Origin: Variovorax sp.
GTDB lineage: Bacteria; Pseudomonadota; Gammaproteobacteria; Burkholderiales; Burkholderiaceae_C
Reading direction: 5' to 3'
Length of the DNA: 64,000 nt
Assembly: GCA_017744935.1 (NCBI GenBank)
Contig: JAGIAI010000002.1
Span: forward strand, 124,001-188,000
Shown here: in pieces, positions 9,786-22,680 of the stretch
Position numbering within the stretch: the stretch's first letter is position 1
Layout of the letters: every line of letters starts with the position of its first letter
Notes under the pieces: model-generated
The model's input: the letters and a program-made list of their open reading frames with translations, nothing else
What the model was told of the DNA's origin: nothing
The model's database searches: none
Position numbers and translations under genes: made by a program

Positions 9786-10282
9786 TCGATTGGTATTTCG
9801 GCGCGCCGCGGCGCGCACTCGCGTTGATCTGTGCCGCATGCGTTGCCATGCTGGCCTTCGGCATGTATCTGCAGCATGTGGTGGGGCTTGAGCCTTGCCC
9901 GATGTGCATCGTGCAGCGGTATGCGCTGGTGCTCGTCGCGCTGTTCGCTGGGTTGGCAGCCATGAGTCGTCGCAGGGGCTTGCAGGTGACGGGATCTTTG
10001 CTCGGTTTGATCATGGCCATCGGCGGTGCCTACACGGCCGCACGGCAGAGCTGGTTGCAGTGGCATCCGCCGGAGGTCGTCTCCTGCGGGCGCGACATTT
10101 ACGGAATGATCGAGATGTTTCCGCTGCAGCGCGCGGTCCCGATGATCTTTCGCGGTGCGGGGGACTGCACCAAGATCGACTGGACCTTCCTCGGCCTGTC
10201 GATAGCGAACTGGTCGTTCATCGCGTTCAGCGTTTTCGCGGTGCTGCTGCTGGTTCTGATGTTCCGCCGCGGAAACCGCTGA
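9782..10282 (+). CDS. dsbB: DsbB, disulfide bond formation protein B
   Basis: Four-helix inner-membrane quinone reductase that reoxidises DsbA, 166 residues. The first periplasmic Cys pair is in LEPCPMC (about residues 39-42) and the second pair is the Cys of VVSCGRD and GDCTK. TTG at 9782 is taken as the start because the next ATG would cut the first membrane helix and because TTGA overlaps the cysA stop, giving translational coupling. Its attachment to a sulfate operon is unusual relative to E. coli. Confidence 0.92.
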
Positions 10283-10301
10283 TCCCGGCGCTTCTGTTTC
10301 G

Positions 10302-10338
10302 ATCTCCCTTCGAGATTTTTCGTCGGAACTTTCCGACG
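10302..10338. terminator. Terminator hairpins between dsbB and the ParA-like gene
   Basis: Downstream of dsbB, a 5-bp stem ATCTC/GAGAT (10302-10316) runs into T5, a short intrinsic terminator for the plus strand. It is followed at once by a perfect 8-bp stem CGTCGGAA/TTCCGACG with a 2-nt centre (10321-10338). The genes on both sides converge here. Confidence 0.6.
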
Positions 10339-10385
10339 TTCCCGCGCGTTTCTAGGACGGCGCGCGGCAGGCCGGGCGGCAGGCT

Positions 10386-11078
10386 TTAGATTGGCAGCGT
10401 GTCGAACGCCGCGTAAGACGTTGCGAGCCAGCTTTTCACGCGCTGTCGTTCGAGCAAGCCGAGGGCGTGCGGCCCCTCGCGGTCGTTGACCGCCTTCCAG
10501 AAGCTGGTGTTGTGCGCGTCGATCTTGCGCATGCTGGCGTCGTGCAGGCGGGGCAGGGTGATCACGCGCGCACCGTGCGCCGTTGCCTTGGCCAGCGATT
10601 GCGACCCCAGCAGCAGGCCGAAGTCGGTGCCGCGGCCGTAGTTCTGGACCACGATGTAGTTCGGCCGATTGCCGAAGGTGTCGGTCAGCACACCGAGCAG
10701 GTCGGTCGAATCCTTGCCGTCATCGAGCACATGCCAGAAGTTCACCGCCACGCCGAGTTCGGCGAAGACGTCGAACAGGTCCGATTCCTTGATCCAGCGC
10801 GCGAGCGGCGCCAGCGTTTGTGCAGCGAGGTCGACGATCACGCTCTGCTGCGGGTTCTGCTCGAAGCCGTTCACCACGGTATCGAGGCCCTCGAAGCTGT
10901 CCACCACCACCGGCGATGCGAAGCCCTCATAGAAGCGGGTGAAAGAGCTGTGCGATCGATCCGTATCGAAGCCCACGAAAGGCCGGCTGTGATCGATGAA
11001 GTACTGCGCCAGCACCCGCGCCGTCACCGATTTGCCGACACCGCCCTTTTCACCGCCAATGAAGTTGAGGGAGCTCAT
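10386..11078 (-). CDS. Orphan ParA/MinD-like P-loop ATPase
   Basis: A 230-residue protein with a deviant Walker A (GGEKGGVGKS, residues 8-17), as in the ParA/Mrp/MinD superfamily, an FDTDRSHSSF switch-I-like segment and VIVDLAAQT as the probable Walker B/switch II. No ParB, parS-like repeats, MinE or chemotaxis genes are nearby. Relatives are often plasmid partition or mobilisation-associated ATPases, but the base composition matches the chromosomal surroundings. The target of positioning or regulation is unknown. AGGAA precedes the ATG. Confidence 0.8.
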   Translation of the reverse strand: MSSLNFIGGEKGGVGKSVTARVLAQYFIDHSRPFVGFDTDRSHSSFTRFYEGFASPVVVDSFEGLDTVVNGFEQNPQQSVIVDLAAQTLAPLARWIKESDLFDVFAELGVAVNFWHVLDDGKDSTDLLGVLTDTFGNRPNYIVVQNYGRGTDFGLLLGSQSLAKATAHGARVITLPRLHDASMRKIDAHNTSFWKAVNDREGPHALGLLERQRVKSWLATSYAAFDTLPI

Positions 11079-11116
11079 GAAGGTTCCTGCAGAGTGGGAA
11101 TGGATGAGTGCGAAGC

Positions 11117-11122
11117 ATTCTA
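11117..11122 (-). promoter_or_regulatory. Possible -10 box for the ParA-like gene
   Basis: TAGAAT on the minus strand, about 40 nt upstream of the ParA-like ATG. No clear -35 accompanies it. It would allow separate expression from the lipoprotein pair upstream. Confidence 0.3.
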
Positions 11123-11142
11123 TGGGCCAGCCCGGCCCGGCC

Positions 11143-12444
11143 TCACCTCGATTCCGACCAGCGCTTGAGCTCGTCCTTCATGCGTATCTGCAGCTTCTCG
11201 ATCATCAGGTCCGACGAGAGGATGGAGGTGTGGTTCTCATCGAATCCGAAGATGAAATTGGCGCGCGACTGGATCTCAGGTGGGAGCACGCTGCGGATCG
11301 ACACGATCCCGTCGTTGTTGCCCGATGCGAACCGGGACCGGCCGCCGTAGCCGAAGAACAGCGTGTAGCGGATGTCGGGGGGGCGGCGCACCACGGTTAG
11401 TTCGCTCAGAAACGGCGAACCCGGCGCCATGTCGAGCCACGAGTCCGGCACCCGCGTGGGGCCGATGTCCGCCCATCGGGCACCTTCCTGCCCGAGCCAG
11501 GGCGTCGAGATCGTGATGACGTGGTGCACCGGCGGCTCGCGGTTCTCGCGCAGGATGACGTTGAGCGCACCGCGCGTCACCAGTCCGCCCATGCTGTGCG
11601 CGACCACGATGCTGGTCGGAAACTCATAGCGGAAGTGAAGCTCGTCGACGGCGTTGTTCAGCATCACGGCCGACAGTCCGATCGAGAAGCCGCTGGGGTA
11701 GTAGAAGACCCAGGGCTGGAATTTCGTGCGGTCGAGCTTTTCGATCACGTGCTCCCAGTCGCGCGGCGAACCGCCGATGCCGTGGACGAAGATCACGGGC
11801 ACCCTTTTGGGGTCGTAGGGTTCGAGCATGAACAGTCCTGCGCGTCCTTCCTCGATGAACCGCAGGGGCTCGAACATCCCTTCTCGGATCAGCGGTGGCG
11901 AGAACCGCGCCTCGTCGATCGCGGCCTTGCTGCCGAACTCCTGTCCGCGACGATGCACGAGTGCCGCGTACGTTTCCGCCGAGAACTTAGGCAGTGCGGC
12001 GCTGGACGCGGGTGCGTCCGAAGGAATGCGGATATGGCCAAGGCCGGTTGATTCGGTCGGTGGATCGTTGACCGCGTCGATGCCCAGCGCGGTGCCCTCA
12101 TAGTCGGCCGCGGGCTCGCCGGGCTGACGGATGAGGTCGCCGTTGACGTCCTCGAATGCCAGGATGCGGTACTTCGCAGGCGCGCCGGCGAGGTGGTAGA
12201 CGCCGCGCGTTCGCGGGATCACGTCGAGGAATACCGGCCGAGGTTCGCTTCCTGCTTCATACAGCACCACCACGATCGGACCACGGGCCTGCTTCTCGGT
12301 CTCGACGATGCCGGTGAAGTACATCGAATTGTCGATCCGCCGCATCTGCTGGTCGGCCTGCAGAAGCGAGCAGCCTGCTGCCAGGGTGCACAGAGCGGAC
12401 ATCACGATGGATCGAACGCACGTCAGGGCCTTGGCAGTTGTCAT
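11143..12444 (-). CDS. Lipoprotein alpha/beta hydrolase (PGAP1-like)
   Basis: A 433-residue predicted lipoprotein: a signal segment ending LAAGC (lipid-modified Cys about residue 25), then a beta-rich region of about 140 residues (VVVLYEAGSE, YHLAGAPAKYRILAFEDVNGD) and a C-terminal alpha/beta hydrolase. The oxyanion-hole strand is VPVIFVHGIGGSPRDWEHV, the nucleophile elbow VAHSMGG, and an ENHTSI His completes the likely triad. PGAP1/lipase-like folds act on esters of lipids or GPI; the bacterial substrate is unknown. It lies 8 nt after another lipoprotein gene, so the two are probably co-expressed and act together in the envelope. Confidence 0.82.
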   Translation of the reverse strand: MTTAKALTCVRSIVMSALCTLAAGCSLLQADQQMRRIDNSMYFTGIVETEKQARGPIVVVLYEAGSEPRPVFLDVIPRTRGVYHLAGAPAKYRILAFEDVNGDLIRQPGEPAADYEGTALGIDAVNDPPTESTGLGHIRIPSDAPASSAALPKFSAETYAALVHRRGQEFGSKAAIDEARFSPPLIREGMFEPLRFIEEGRAGLFMLEPYDPKRVPVIFVHGIGGSPRDWEHVIEKLDRTKFQPWVFYYPSGFSIGLSAVMLNNAVDELHFRYEFPTSIVVAHSMGGLVTRGALNVILRENREPPVHHVITISTPWLGQEGARWADIGPTRVPDSWLDMAPGSPFLSELTVVRRPPDIRYTLFFGYGGRSRFASGNNDGIVSIRSVLPPEIQSRANFIFGFDENHTSILSSDLMIEKLQIRMKDELKRWSESR

Positions 12445-12452
12445 TGGGCGAC

Positions 12453-13229
12453 CTAGTTCTTGGGCAGCATCGAGAAGAATGGACCCAGGTTTCCGAGAAG
12501 CCAGTTCTGGCTGAAGTCCAGGGCGGCCCGCCGGTATTTCTCATCCGCCTGCGCGGCCAGCAGGTCCAGTCGCGCGACCACCTTCGACAGTTCGCGATCG
12601 ACCACCAGATTGCGGCCCCGGTCGCTGATTTCAGTCGCAAGCAGCACCGGTTGTCCATCCGGACCGACCTTCGAACTGATGAGCCAGAGCGAAATCTCGA
12701 AGTTGCGTGCCGCCCGGTAACTGTTCTCGGCATTCACGCCATCGAGCATGGTCTGCTGCCAGGTATTGCCGTTGGCCTGCTTGAGGAGGCTCGCCCAGCC
12801 GACGACCAGCGCGGCGACGCGGTCGCCTCCGTAGGGCTTGGCGCCACTCTCGAATGCAAGGCGGATGGCGTCGATGCCGGTGGCCCCTTGAAGCGCAGGG
12901 AGGGGCTGTTCCTGGGTGATCGCGTCCCAGGTGCGGTTGGTGGCATCTTCGGCACTGCCGGCCCATTTGCGCCATTCACGCGGATTGCGGCGGTAGAGCG
13001 ACAACTGCACACGCTTGACGGACTGGATGTTGTCACGCAGCGCGAGGTTGGCGATCCGGTTGGTGCTGCTCTGCAGCCACTCATTGTTCTCGTAAGGTTC
13101 TGCGCGTTGGGTCGAGGAGCACCCGCTGATCAACAAGGCGGCAGCGCACATTCCGGGCAACCACGCAAGACGCCGGACGAGAGGGAAACCGAGGGGGAAA
13201 TCGAGGGAGAAACGGGACGGGGCACACAT
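12453..13229 (-). CDS. Lipoprotein of unknown function, partner of the hydrolase lipoprotein
   Basis: About 258 residues with a lipobox (LLISGC) after an Arg-Arg and hydrophobic segment. The ATG at 13229 is used; a GTG three codons earlier is possible and the start is not certain. The mature part is helical and polar with no motif I recognise (AEPYENNEWLQSSTNRIANL, then a QADEKYRRAALDFSQNWLL end). The downstream hydrolase gene begins 8 nt after its stop. It is divergent from smc. The signal-peptide DNA holds imperfect 12-nt repeats that encode Phe-x-Leu units. Confidence 0.7.
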   Translation of the reverse strand: MCAPSRFSLDFPLGFPLVRRLAWLPGMCAAALLISGCSSTQRAEPYENNEWLQSSTNRIANLALRDNIQSVKRVQLSLYRRNPREWRKWAGSAEDATNRTWDAITQEQPLPALQGATGIDAIRLAFESGAKPYGGDRVAALVVGWASLLKQANGNTWQQTMLDGVNAENSYRAARNFEISLWLISSKVGPDGQPVLLATEISDRGRNLVVDRELSKVVARLDLLAAQADEKYRRAALDFSQNWLLGNLGPFFSMLPKN

Positions 13230-13334
13230 GGCCCGCACGTTATCATCCCGGCCTCGGGTGGCGGCCGTTCCCGTGGGTGCCGGCCAGTGAAATTTTCCTT
13301 ACAAATCAACACCTTGGCATAAGGCCGACCTGTC

Positions 13335-16300
13335 GTGCGTCTTAACTCCATCAAGCTATCCGGCTTCAAGTCGTTCGCCGAACCCACCAATTTCCTGCTT
13401 CCCGGCCAACTCGTCGGGGTCGTCGGCCCCAACGGCTGCGGCAAGTCGAACATCATGGACGCGGTGCGCTGGGTGCTCGGCGAATCCCGTGCCTCCGAGC
13501 TGCGCGGCGAATCGATGCAGGACGTCATCTTCAACGGCACGACTTCGCGAAAGCAGGCGAGCCGTTCGAGCGTCGAGCTGGTCTTCGACAACGCCGACCA
13601 CCGCGCCGGCGGCCAGTGGTCGCAGTTCGCCGAGATCGCCGTCAAGCGCGTGCTGACCCGCGACGGCAATTCGAGCTACTACATCAACAACCAGCCGGTG
13701 CGTCGCCGCGACGTGCAGGACGTGTTCCTCGGCACCGGCCTCGGCCCGCGCGCTTACGCGATCATCGGCCAGGGGACGATCAGCCGGATCATCGAGTCCA
13801 AGCCCGAGGAACTGCGGCTCTTTCTCGAAGAGGCCGCGGGCGTTTCCAAATACAAGGAACGCCGCCGCGAAACCGAGAACCGGCTTGGCGACACGCGCGA
13901 GAACCTCACCCGAGTCGAAGACATCCTGCGGGAACTCAATAGCAACCTCGAAAAGCTCGAAAAGCAGGCCGAGGTCGCCGCGCGCTATAACACGCTGCAA
14001 GCCGACGCCACGCGCAAGCAGCATCAGCTGTGGTTCCTGAAGCGCGGAGAGAGCGAGTCGGACCAGACCCGCATCAAGCTCGACGCCGAAAAGGCGCTCA
14101 ACGACCTCGAATCGCGCACTGCCGATCTGCGCCACGTCGAGGCCGAGCTCGAAACCATCCGCCAGGCGCACTACTCGTCGGGCGATCAGGTCAACCAGGC
14201 GCAGGGCAAGCTTTACGAAGCCAGCGCCGAAGTGGGCCGCCTCGAAGGCGAGATCCGCTTCGTGGTCGAAGGGCGTCAGCGCGTGGAGCAGCGTCTCGTG
14301 CAACTGCGCGAGCAGATCGCGCAATGGAACACGCGCCGCGAAGACGCGGAGTCCGAGATCGAAACCCTCGCTGGGCAAGGCGTAAACGCGGAAGAACAGG
14401 CCGAACTGCTCGCCGCTCAACTCGAAGAGCATGACGCGCGCATGCCCGAACTGGAAGACGCGCAGCAGCGCGCGCAGAACGAGGCCAATGCGCAGCGCGC
14501 CGCGGTCGCGCAGGTGCAGCAACAGATCCAGGTGCTGGCCGCGGACCAGCGCAACATCGAAGAGCAGAGCCGCCAGCTCAATCAACGCGCCGAGCGCCTG
14601 CGCAGCGACCAGAACGCCCTTGCCGCGCCAGACGAGGCGCGCCTGCAGGACATGCAGGAGCAGCTCGCCGCCGCGCAGGAAACCTCGGCGGAAGCCGAAG
14701 CGCGTCTGCACGAGCTGCAGGATTCCGTGCCGCAACTCGATGAGGACCGGCGTAACCGCCAGCAGACGGTGAACACCGAAGGCGCGCGCCATGCGGAACT
14801 CGCAGCGCGCCTGGAGGCATTGAAGGCGCTGCAGGAAAAGGTCAAGACCGACGGCAAGCTCGCGCCCTGGCTCGCCAAGCATGGACTCGAAAGCCTGCAG
14901 GGTCTGTGGAGCCGCATTCATATCGAGGAGGGCTGGGAAAACGCCCTCGAAGCCGCGCTTCGCGAACGCATGGGCGCGCTCGAAGTCAGCCGGCTCGACA
15001 TGGTCCGCGCTTTCGGCAACGACGCGCCGCCGGCCAAGCTTGCTTTCTATTCGCCGCCATCGGCCGCGTCGCCCCAGGGCGAGGGTGCGCTGCCGCGCCT
15101 TTCCTCATTGCTTCGCCTCAGCGACGCCGGTCAGCAGGCGCTGCTCGAAGAATGGCTGCACGGCTGCTTCACCGCGCAGACGCTTGAAGAAGCGCTGGCG
15201 CAGCGCGAGCAGCTCAAGGGCGGACAGGTCATCTACGTCAAGAGCGGCCACGCGGTCACTGCGCACAGCGTGAGCTTCTATGCACAGGATTCCGAACAGG
15301 CCGGTCTGCTCGCGCGTCAGCAGGAAATGGAAAACCTCGAGCGTCAGTTGCGCGCGCAGACGCTGATCGCGGAGGAGTCGCGCACCGCGCTTGCACGCGC
15401 CGAGTCGGCGTATGCCGATGCGGCGCAGCGGCTCGTCACGGCGCGCCGAGAGGCAGCCGACACCCAGTCGCGCGCACACGAATTGCAGGTCGAAACGCTG
15501 CGCCTCACGCAGCTTGCCGAACAGACCCGCGCGCGCAGCGAACAGCTTTCGACTGATCTCGGCGAAGTCACTGCCCAGCTCGAAGAACTGCAGGAACGCC
15601 GCATCACCGCGGAGTCGCGCTTCGAAGAGCTCGACATGCAGCTCGCCGACAGCCAGGAGCGCCACGCGCAGCTCGATGAACGCGTGATCGAAGCCGCGCG
15701 CGTGCTCGCCGCGAGCCGCGAGCAGCATCGGAGCCTGGAACGCCAGGCGCAGGAAGCGACCTTTGCGCAGCGCACGCTCGAAGCCCGCCGCGCTGAACTC
15801 AGCCGTGCCATCGAGACGGCGTCGCAACAGACCACCTCGCTCGCGGACGAAGACGAGCGTGCGCGTGCCGAACTGGGGCGACTGTCGGATGCAGCGGCGC
15901 AAGCCGGACTGCAGGATGCCCTGTCGGTCAAGCTCGAACGCGAGGCCGCGCTGGGCGCGGCGCGCAGCCAGTACGACGACCTCACGCTCAAGCTGCGGGC
16001 GAGTGATGAGCGCCGCCTTCAGCTCGAACGGGGGCTAGACCCGCTGCGCCAGCGCATCACCGAATTCCAGCTCAAGGAACAGGCTGCGCGCCTGGGCTTC
16101 GAGCAGTACCAGCAACTGCTGACCGATGCCCAGGCCGACCTCGAAGCGATCGCGCTGTCGATCGAGACCGACAAGGTGCGCCTGAGCGGCTTGCAAAGCG
16201 AGATCGATCGTCTCAACCGCGAAGTGGTCGCGCTCGGTGCAGTCAACCTCGCCGCGCTCGACGAACTCGCCGTGGCGCGCGAGCGCAAGACCTTCCTCGA

Positions 16301-16846
16301 TTCGCAGTCGGCCGACCTCAACGAAGCCATCGGCACGCTTGAAGATGCGATCCGCAAGATCGACGGCGAAACGCGCGAATTGCTCGGTGGCACCTTCAAG
16401 ATCGTCAACGACCATTTCAGCCGCATGTTCCCGGAGCTGTTCGGCGGCGGCAACGCCAAGCTGATGATGACCGGCGATGAGATCCTCGACTCGGGGGTGC
16501 AGGTCATGGCGCAGCCGCCGGGCAAGAAGAACCAGACCATCCATCTGCTCTCTGGCGGCGAAAAGGCGCTCACCGCCATTGCGCTGGTGTTCGCGATCTT
16601 TCAGCTCAACCCGGCGCCGTTCTGCCTGCTGGACGAAGTGGACGCGCCGCTCGACGACGCCAACACCGAGCGTTACGCCAAGCTCGTGACCTCCATGAGC
16701 CGTGAGACGCAGTTCCTCTTCATCAGCCACAACAAGATCGCGATGGAAATGGCCGAGCAGCTCATCGGGGTGACCATGCAGGAGCAGGGCGTCTCGCGCA
16801 TCGTCGCGGTGGACATGGAATCGGCCGTTTCGATGGTCGAGGCTGC

Positions 16847-16850
<4 letters not shown>
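13335..16850 (+). CDS. smc: Smc, chromosome segregation/condensin ATPase
   Basis: SMC protein of 1171 residues, full length. Order: N-terminal ATPase half with Walker A GPNGCGKS (31-38), long coiled coil (about 170-500), hinge (about 510-650), second coiled coil, and C-terminal half with signature LLSGGEKAL (about 1071) and Walker B LLDEVDAPLDD (about 1096). As a dimer it extrudes and organises DNA for segregation; kleisin partners ScpA/ScpB are not in this window. The start is GTG at 13335, giving MRLNSIKLSGFKSF, the standard SMC beginning. Its stop overlaps the zipA start (ATGA). Confidence 0.97.
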
Positions 16851-20058
<3,208 letters not shown>

Positions 20059-20168
20059 GCCGTCCACTCAAAGATTGACGAACCCGGCTTTACAAGCGTC
20101 GGGTGAGCGCGCTGTCAACAACGGTGGCATGCTGGCGTTGAACACAGACGAGTGACCAGGAGTGCGTC

Positions 20169-20495
20169 ATGAACGGAGTTCGTCTTCTCGGGGCCTTCAT
20201 CGTGGCCGGCGGTGCAGTCGTGCTGGGAGGCTGCGTGGCGGTCCCTGCCGGCGGGTACTACAACGGCGGCGTCGTGTATTCGCAGCCGGCCTACACCTAT
20301 CCCTATTCCTACTACCCGTATTACGGTTATGGCTGGCCGTCTGTCTATCTCAGCGGCTTCTATGGCGGCTATTACGGTCATGGGTATTACGGGCGACCGT
20401 ACTACGGCTATGGGCGGTATCCGTACTGGGGTCACGCCGGCTACTACGGCGGGTATCGCGGTGGCGCGGGTTGGGCACGGCGGGGACGGGTCTGA
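20169..20495 (+). CDS. Small Tyr/Gly-rich lipoprotein
   Basis: A 108-residue protein with a lipobox (VLGGC, about residues 18-22) and a mature part made almost wholly of Tyr, Gly and Pro (YYNGGVVYSQPAYTYPYS and repeated YYG units). CCAGGAG precedes the ATG. It is low complexity with no catalytic motif. Similar tyrosine/glycine-rich envelope proteins occur in many Proteobacteria without a known role; a surface-exposed or flexible structural function is possible. It stands alone between ligA and def. Confidence 0.75.
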   Translation: MNGVRLLGAFIVAGGAVVLGGCVAVPAGGYYNGGVVYSQPAYTYPYSYYPYYGYGWPSVYLSGFYGGYYGHGYYGRPYYGYGRYPYWGHAGYYGGYRGGAGWARRGRV

Positions 20496-20526
20496 AGGCT
20501 GAATGCCGCGTCACGATAATGGCGCG

Positions 20527-21066
20527 ATGGCCATCCGCGAAATCCTGAAAATGGGCGACCCCCGACTGCTGCGCATCGCGCAGCCGGTCGCCGAATTCGA
20601 CACCAACGAACTCCACCTGCTGGTTCGGGACATGTTCGAGACCATGCACGCCGTCAATGGTGCCGGGCTGGCCGCACCGCAGATCGGCGTCGATCAGCAA
20701 CTGGTGATCTTCGGAACCGACACGGTCAACCCCCGCTACCCGGACGCGCCGATCGTGCCTCGTACGGTGCTGGTCAACCCGGTCATCACGCCGATCGGCG
20801 TGGAAGAGGAGGAGGGCTGGGAAGGCTGCCTGTCGGTGCCAGGCCTGCGTGGTGTGGTGCCGCGTTTCGCCAACATCCGCTATACCGGCTTCGATCCGTA
20901 TGGCGATCCGATCGACCGGACCGTGAGCGGCTTCCACGCCCGGGTGGTCCAGCACGAGGTGGACCACTTGCTGGGCAAGCTCTACCCGATGCGGGTGCGC
21001 GATTTCTCCCGTTTCGGTTTCACCGAGGTCCTGTTTCCAGGCCTCGATGCCGGTGAAGACGACTGA
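20527..21066 (+). CDS. def: Peptide deformylase
   Basis: Removes the formyl group from nascent N-terminal Met; Fe/Zn hydrolase, 179 residues. All three motifs are intact: [10 protein letters not shown] (motif 1), EGCLS (motif 2, metal Cys) and QHEVDH (motif 3, two His and the catalytic Glu). The ATG at 20527 gives [15 protein letters not shown] as in homologues. An in-frame ATG at 20503 has a slightly better upstream GAAGG, so eight extra residues are possible. It is not linked to fmt here, unlike E. coli def. Confidence 0.95.
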   Translation: MAIREILKMGDPRLLRIAQPVAEFDTNELHLLVRDMFETMHAVNGAGLAAPQIGVDQQLVIFGTDTVNPRYPDAPIVPRTVLVNPVITPIGVEEEEGWEGCLSVPGLRGVVPRFANIRYTGFDPYGDPIDRTVSGFHARVVQHEVDHLLGKLYPMRVRDFSRFGFTEVLFPGLDAGEDD

Positions 21067-21069
21067 AGA

Positions 21070-21477
21070 TCAGTTGTAGCGTCCGCCGGTGCCGCCGACG
21101 CTGAAGCGGCCCGCGCCAAGGAAGGCAACTGCGATCCCGCCGAAGAGGAACATGCCCTGCACTTCGAGCGCCCAGCCGCCGCTCTTGCCCAGTTCCCACA
21201 GTTGGCCGGTATGGGCCAGCCAGATCGCCACCACCATGTTGATCGCCACGATCCATCCTGCCGCACGGGTGTAGATGCCGGCGATGAGAAGCACCGGCGC
21301 GAGGACTTCTCCCACGTAGACCAGATACGCCACGGCGCCGGGAACGCCGTGCGAACTCAGCATGTTCGCGATGCCGCCGACCCCGCCTCCGCGGAGCTTG
21401 GCGATGCCGTGCAGCAGGATCAGGATGCCCAGTGCGACGCGCAGAACGAACTTGCCGGTGTCATCGGAACGAATCAT
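21070..21477 (-). CDS. DoxX-family membrane protein
   Basis: A 135-residue protein with four hydrophobic helices. The LRVALGILILLHGIAKL and YVGEVLAPVLLIAGIYTRAA segments are typical of DoxX. Start ATG at 21477; the longer upstream open frame has no homologous sequence. DoxX proteins are linked to quinone-coupled oxidation or to redox stress responses in some bacteria, but the role of this subfamily is unclear. It converges on def (3-nt gap) with no obvious terminator between. Confidence 0.85.
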   Translation of the reverse strand: MIRSDDTGKFVLRVALGILILLHGIAKLRGGGVGGIANMLSSHGVPGAVAYLVYVGEVLAPVLLIAGIYTRAAGWIVAINMVVAIWLAHTGQLWELGKSGGWALEVQGMFLFGGIAVAFLGAGRFSVGGTGGRYN

Positions 21478-21648
21478 GGTCGAGAAATCCTCTTTACGAG
21501 TGAGTTGAAAAAACCGCCGATTGTGGTCGATGCTCACGTACGGAAATGCATGTGCAGCCAACGCGCTGTTCTTTGGCAGATGTCCGCGACCCCTCGTAAA
21601 CTGCCCGCTGCCGTCAATTCCGACAAGACAGATCAAGAGGGGTTCCGA

Positions 21649-22680
21649 ATGAACAAGGCTTTCCGTCCCGCGCTGGCCGCCGTGGCCGCCGTCCTGGCTT
21701 TCGCCGCCGCGCCGGCCTTCGCCGGCAAGACGCTCGATGCGGTGAAGCAGCGCGGCACCGTCAAGTGCGGCGTGACCAACGGCGTGGCCGGTTTCTCGGC
21801 GCCCGACACGCAGGGCAACTGGTCGGGCCTCGACGTCGACACCTGCCGCGCGGTCGCGGCGGCGGTGCTTGGCGACGGCAAGAAGGTCGAGTTCGTGCCG
21901 CTCAATTCGCAGCAGCGCTTCTCGGCACTGCAGGCCGGCGAGATTGACATCCTCGCGCGCAACACCACCTGGACGCTGACGCGGGACGCATCGCTCGGCT
22001 TCCACTTCACGACCATCACGTACTTCGATGGACAGGGATTCCTGGTGCCGAAGAAGCTCAAGGTGACGAGCGCCAAGCAGCTCAAGAACGCCACCATCTG
22101 CACGCAGGCGGGAACCACCAACGAGAAGAACGTCGCCGACTACTTCAAGGCGCAGAACATCCCCGTGAAGACGGTCGTGTTCGAGAGCTTCGAGGCTTCG
22201 TTCAAGGCTTTCTTCGCCGGCCGCTGCCAGGCTTTCACGACAGACACCTCCGCGCTTGCGGGCCTGCGCAACAAGGAAGCGCCGAACCCCGATGACTACG
22301 TGATCCTGCCCGAGCTGATCTCCAAGGAGCCGCTGGCGCCGCTGGTGCGCCGAGGCGATGACGAATGGTTCGCCATCGTCAAATGGGTGCCGAATGCGCT
22401 CATCGAGGCCGAGGAATTCGGCGTGACGCAGGCCAACGTCGACGAACTCAAGGCCACCAGCAAGGACCCCGCACAGATGCGCCTTGTCGGCACGGGCGAT
22501 GACCTGGGCAAGTTGCTGGGTCTGGACAAGGAATGGTCGTATCGCGCGATCAAGGCCGTGGGCAACTACGGCGAAATCTTCGAGCGCAATGTCGGACCGA
22601 AGTCCGTGCTCAAGCTTCCGCGCGGAACGAACAACCTCTGGAACAAGGGCGGGCAGATGTACGGACTGCCGGTTCGATGA
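21649..22680 (+). CDS. aapJ: AapJ-like periplasmic amino-acid-binding protein
   Basis: A 343-residue solute-binding protein of the general L-amino-acid (AapJ/BztA) family. The signal peptide ends PAFA before GKTLDAVKQRG; FSAPDTQGNWSGLDVDTCRA and ILARNTTWTLTRDASLGF are AapJ hallmarks. AGAGGGG precedes the ATG. It delivers amino acids, in characterised members with broad specificity (Glu/Gln/Asp/Asn and others), to the AapQ/AapM permeases encoded directly after it. The stop overlaps the aapQ start. Confidence 0.92.
   Translation: MNKAFRPALAAVAAVLAFAAAPAFAGKTLDAVKQRGTVKCGVTNGVAGFSAPDTQGNWSGLDVDTCRAVAAAVLGDGKKVEFVPLNSQQRFSALQAGEIDILARNTTWTLTRDASLGFHFTTITYFDGQGFLVPKKLKVTSAKQLKNATICTQAGTTNEKNVADYFKAQNIPVKTVVFESFEASFKAFFAGRCQAFTTDTSALAGLRNKEAPNPDDYVILPELISKEPLAPLVRRGDDEWFAIVKWVPNALIEAEEFGVTQANVDELKATSKDPAQMRLVGTGDDLGKLLGLDKEWSYRAIKAVGNYGEIFERNVGPKSVLKLPRGTNNLWNKGGQMYGLPVR

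Noticed and set aside
10386..11078. Plasmid or integrative element around the ParA-like gene
   Set aside because: No integrase, relaxase, ParB, direct repeats or change of base composition is seen; the gene lies among housekeeping genes.
13356..14921. Open frame of about 521 codons opposite smc
   Set aside because: Antisense shadow of the first half of the SMC coiled coil; Leu/Arg-rich with no domain.
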